A DNA stretch of 45,348 nucleotides, taken from Sphingobacteriia bacterium (GTDB taxonomy: Bacteria > Bacteroidota > Bacteroidia > B-17B0 > Aurantibacillaceae). The notes under the pieces are model-generated. The model was given only the letters and a program-made list of their open reading frames with translations, searched no databases and was not told the DNA's origin. A program made the translations under genes and the position numbers. Location of the stretch: assembly GCA_009927275.1 (NCBI GenBank), contig RFNG01000131.1:1-45348 (forward strand), written 5' to 3'. Shown in pieces: positions 44,140-45,348 of this stretch. The number at the start of each line of letters is the position of its first letter. Positions within the stretch are counted from its first letter, which is position 1.

Positions 44140-45174
44140 TTATTTAATAACTCGAAACACACTGGGTTCGGAATTTCCCGAATAAACAATGGTGTAAATG
44201 CCTTTGGGCCAAGTTAGCGTTGAAATTGTAATGGGTAAACCGTTTAAATAATTTGAATACAGTAATTGTCCGCATAATGAATACACAGATATTGTACCTG
44301 TTACCAATGCATTGGGTTCTATATTCCATTGTTCGGCATCCAAAGGTGCGTAAACATGAATAGCGGAGGTTTTAACAGTATTGGCAACAGTTGTTTTAGC
44401 ATCCCAAATGGCCCAGGCAAAGTCAGGTATATCAATAAACGGATTTCGGTTATGTTGATATTTTAAATAAATTAAATCATTACGGCGGCGCTCATATGCA
44501 TCTACGGGATCTTGAGCATGCCATTGCAATAAATCTGATAGTTTGGCCATAAGCGGTGCTGGATCATGGTTTATAACTGGTAAATAATCTATTAATTCAA
44601 GGTCGGGTTCACCATTTTCGCCTTCGTATCGCACAGCCATGTAAAACAGCATACGGGCTACATCACCTTTATCTTGATCACGGGGTTTCCATATCCATTT
44701 TGAAGAGCTGTAATACGATCCTGAAGGATTACCAGAAACCACATAAGGCTCATTGCATTCGGCAAACCAACGGCTGTTTCGGGCTGCATTTATAGTTTTA
44801 TCAATTGGCCGTAAGTGGTGAACATCTGTGCCTGCTGGAGGATTTACATCAAAACCGCCATGTACTTTTGCCCAAACGTGTTCGCGTTCCCAGCCATTAC
44901 CATTGTTATATTCTTGGGCGGCATTAACAGACCATCCCGTATAGATTTCAATAACATTAGATGCGTTTAAGCTGTCGCGATCTAAATCTTTTAAAATATC
45001 CCAAGTGTCTGTAGTATCTGCTGTATATTCGTATACACGATGATTTTTAATGATATTGTACAGAGCCTGTTTTAAAGATACACCGTAAAGTTGCGTTGTA
45101 CTGTTATAATACCCCTGGGGTATTTGTGCAAAGAGCACATTCAGTAAAAAGCAAATACCAAAAAGTAATCGCAT
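44140..45174 (-). CDS. endonuclease I-family nuclease with T9SS sorting tail
   Basis: The 344-residue protein has a signal peptide (LLFGICFLLNVLFAQ), then an endonuclease I domain with WEREHVWAKVHG, DVHHLRPID and NAARNSRWF (His/Asn metal site, about residues 98-145), and a T9SS type A tail (ISVYSLCGQLLYSN ... KGIYTIVYSG ... VFRVIK). It should be secreted and cut nucleic acid outside the cell, for nutrient use or biofilm turnover. It lies immediately next to the DUF2007 gene and has a TATATTTA box three bases before its ATG. Confidence 0.88.
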   Translation of the reverse strand: MRLLFGICFLLNVLFAQIPQGYYNSTTQLYGVSLKQALYNIIKNHRVYEYTADTTDTWDILKDLDRDSLNASNVIEIYTGWSVNAAQEYNNGNGWEREHVWAKVHGGFDVNPPAGTDVHHLRPIDKTINAARNSRWFAECNEPYVVSGNPSGSYYSSSKWIWKPRDQDKGDVARMLFYMAVRYEGENGEPDLELIDYLPVINHDPAPLMAKLSDLLQWHAQDPVDAYERRRNDLIYLKYQHNRNPFIDIPDFAWAIWDAKTTVANTVKTSAIHVYAPLDAEQWNIEPNALVTGTISVYSLCGQLLYSNYLNGLPITISTLTWPKGIYTIVYSGNSEPSVFRVIK

Positions 45175-45177
45175 GTA

Positions 45178-45185
45178 TAAATATA
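45178..45185 (-). promoter_or_regulatory. candidate -7 element abutting the endonuclease gene
   Basis: On the minus strand TATATTTA, then TAC, then the ATG at 45174. The remaining bases to the window end (45186-45348) show no gene. Confidence 0.4.
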
Positions 45186-45348
45186 GTAAGCCTACATTAA
45201 ACGGGTAAATAAGTTATGGTATTCTTTTAACAAGACATTGCTAATAGTGAATTAGGAAATATATATTTATGTAAACCGGATCACTTTTTTTTAAATATTT
45301 TTAATTAGGTGGTGCCTTCGTTTTAGCATTTAGTTGTTTAAATTATTT

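Noticed and set aside
1-45348. CRISPR arrays, tRNA/rRNA genes, transposases or prophage genes
   Set aside because: No regularly spaced repeats, no tRNA T-loop like motifs in a cloverleaf context, and no recombinase or transposase motifs were found on either strand by reading.

Overview
The window is about 45 kb of AT-rich bacterial chromosome from a member of the Bacteroidota. Four independent signs point there: several proteins end in type IX secretion (T9SS) sorting domains; promoters match the Bacteroidota -7 element TAnnTTTG rather than TATAAT; ribosome binding sites of the Shine-Dalgarno type are essentially absent; and the gene content (Omp28-like proteins, CHU_C domain, PRiA4b ORF-3-like protein, HU-CCDC81/SPOR protein, DUF4197, DUF983) is typical of the phylum. 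Genus cannot be decided from sequence reading alone. No rRNA, tRNA, CRISPR array, phage or insertion sequence was seen, so most of the window is ordinary chromosome with a few accessory patches.

Layout. 1-3221: end of an outer-membrane protein gene, then a minus-strand block with a beta-CASP metallo-hydrolase, thioredoxin, a small membrane protein, rhodanese and a DUF983 zinc-ribbon protein (thiol/sulfur handling). 3527-8220: a three-gene operon of two paralogous Omp28-like secreted proteins with CPPC motifs around a small T9SS protein, closed by a clear terminator. 8320-9610: a secreted protein with codon use unlike its neighbours, followed by about 660 bases without an intact gene. 9611-14405: a drug-efflux-type locus, with TetR regulator plus lipoprotein facing a fused ABC-membrane-domain/HlyD adaptor and a TolC channel; the shared promoter carries a duplicated operator. 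14613-23983: housekeeping and metabolic genes (aldehyde dehydrogenase, PAP2 phosphatase, BirA, RsfS, FtsH, epimerase, ferredoxin, GNAT, kynurenine 3-monooxygenase, MgtC).

23973-34083 is a glycan/LPS region: flippase, methyltransferase, four glycosyltransferases, an LptF/LptG permease and an OstA/LptA-like protein. LptF, two glycosyltransferases and OstA form one overlapping operon. Two consecutive genes in it appear to need a -1 frame change near their 5' ends, in both cases just after a start codon that overlaps the previous stop. 34349-37504: a T9SS protein with a TonB-dependent receptor. 37570-45174: thioesterase, HU/SPOR protein, dolichol-phosphate-type glycosyltransferase, a small CHU_C protein, and an operon GNAT acyltransferase - EngB - hypothetical, followed by DUF4197, PrsW and DUF2007 genes, and a secreted endonuclease I.

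The most interesting signals are: (1) at least seven genes have a TAnnTTTG/TAnnTTTA element ending only 3-4 bases before the ATG, which predicts leaderless mRNAs as a common mode here; (2) the paired -1 frame breaks; (3) the ATPase-less ABC/HlyD fusion exporter with its tandem operator; (4) the codon-shifted island at 8.3-9.6 kb. No wholly new defence or mobile system could be supported.
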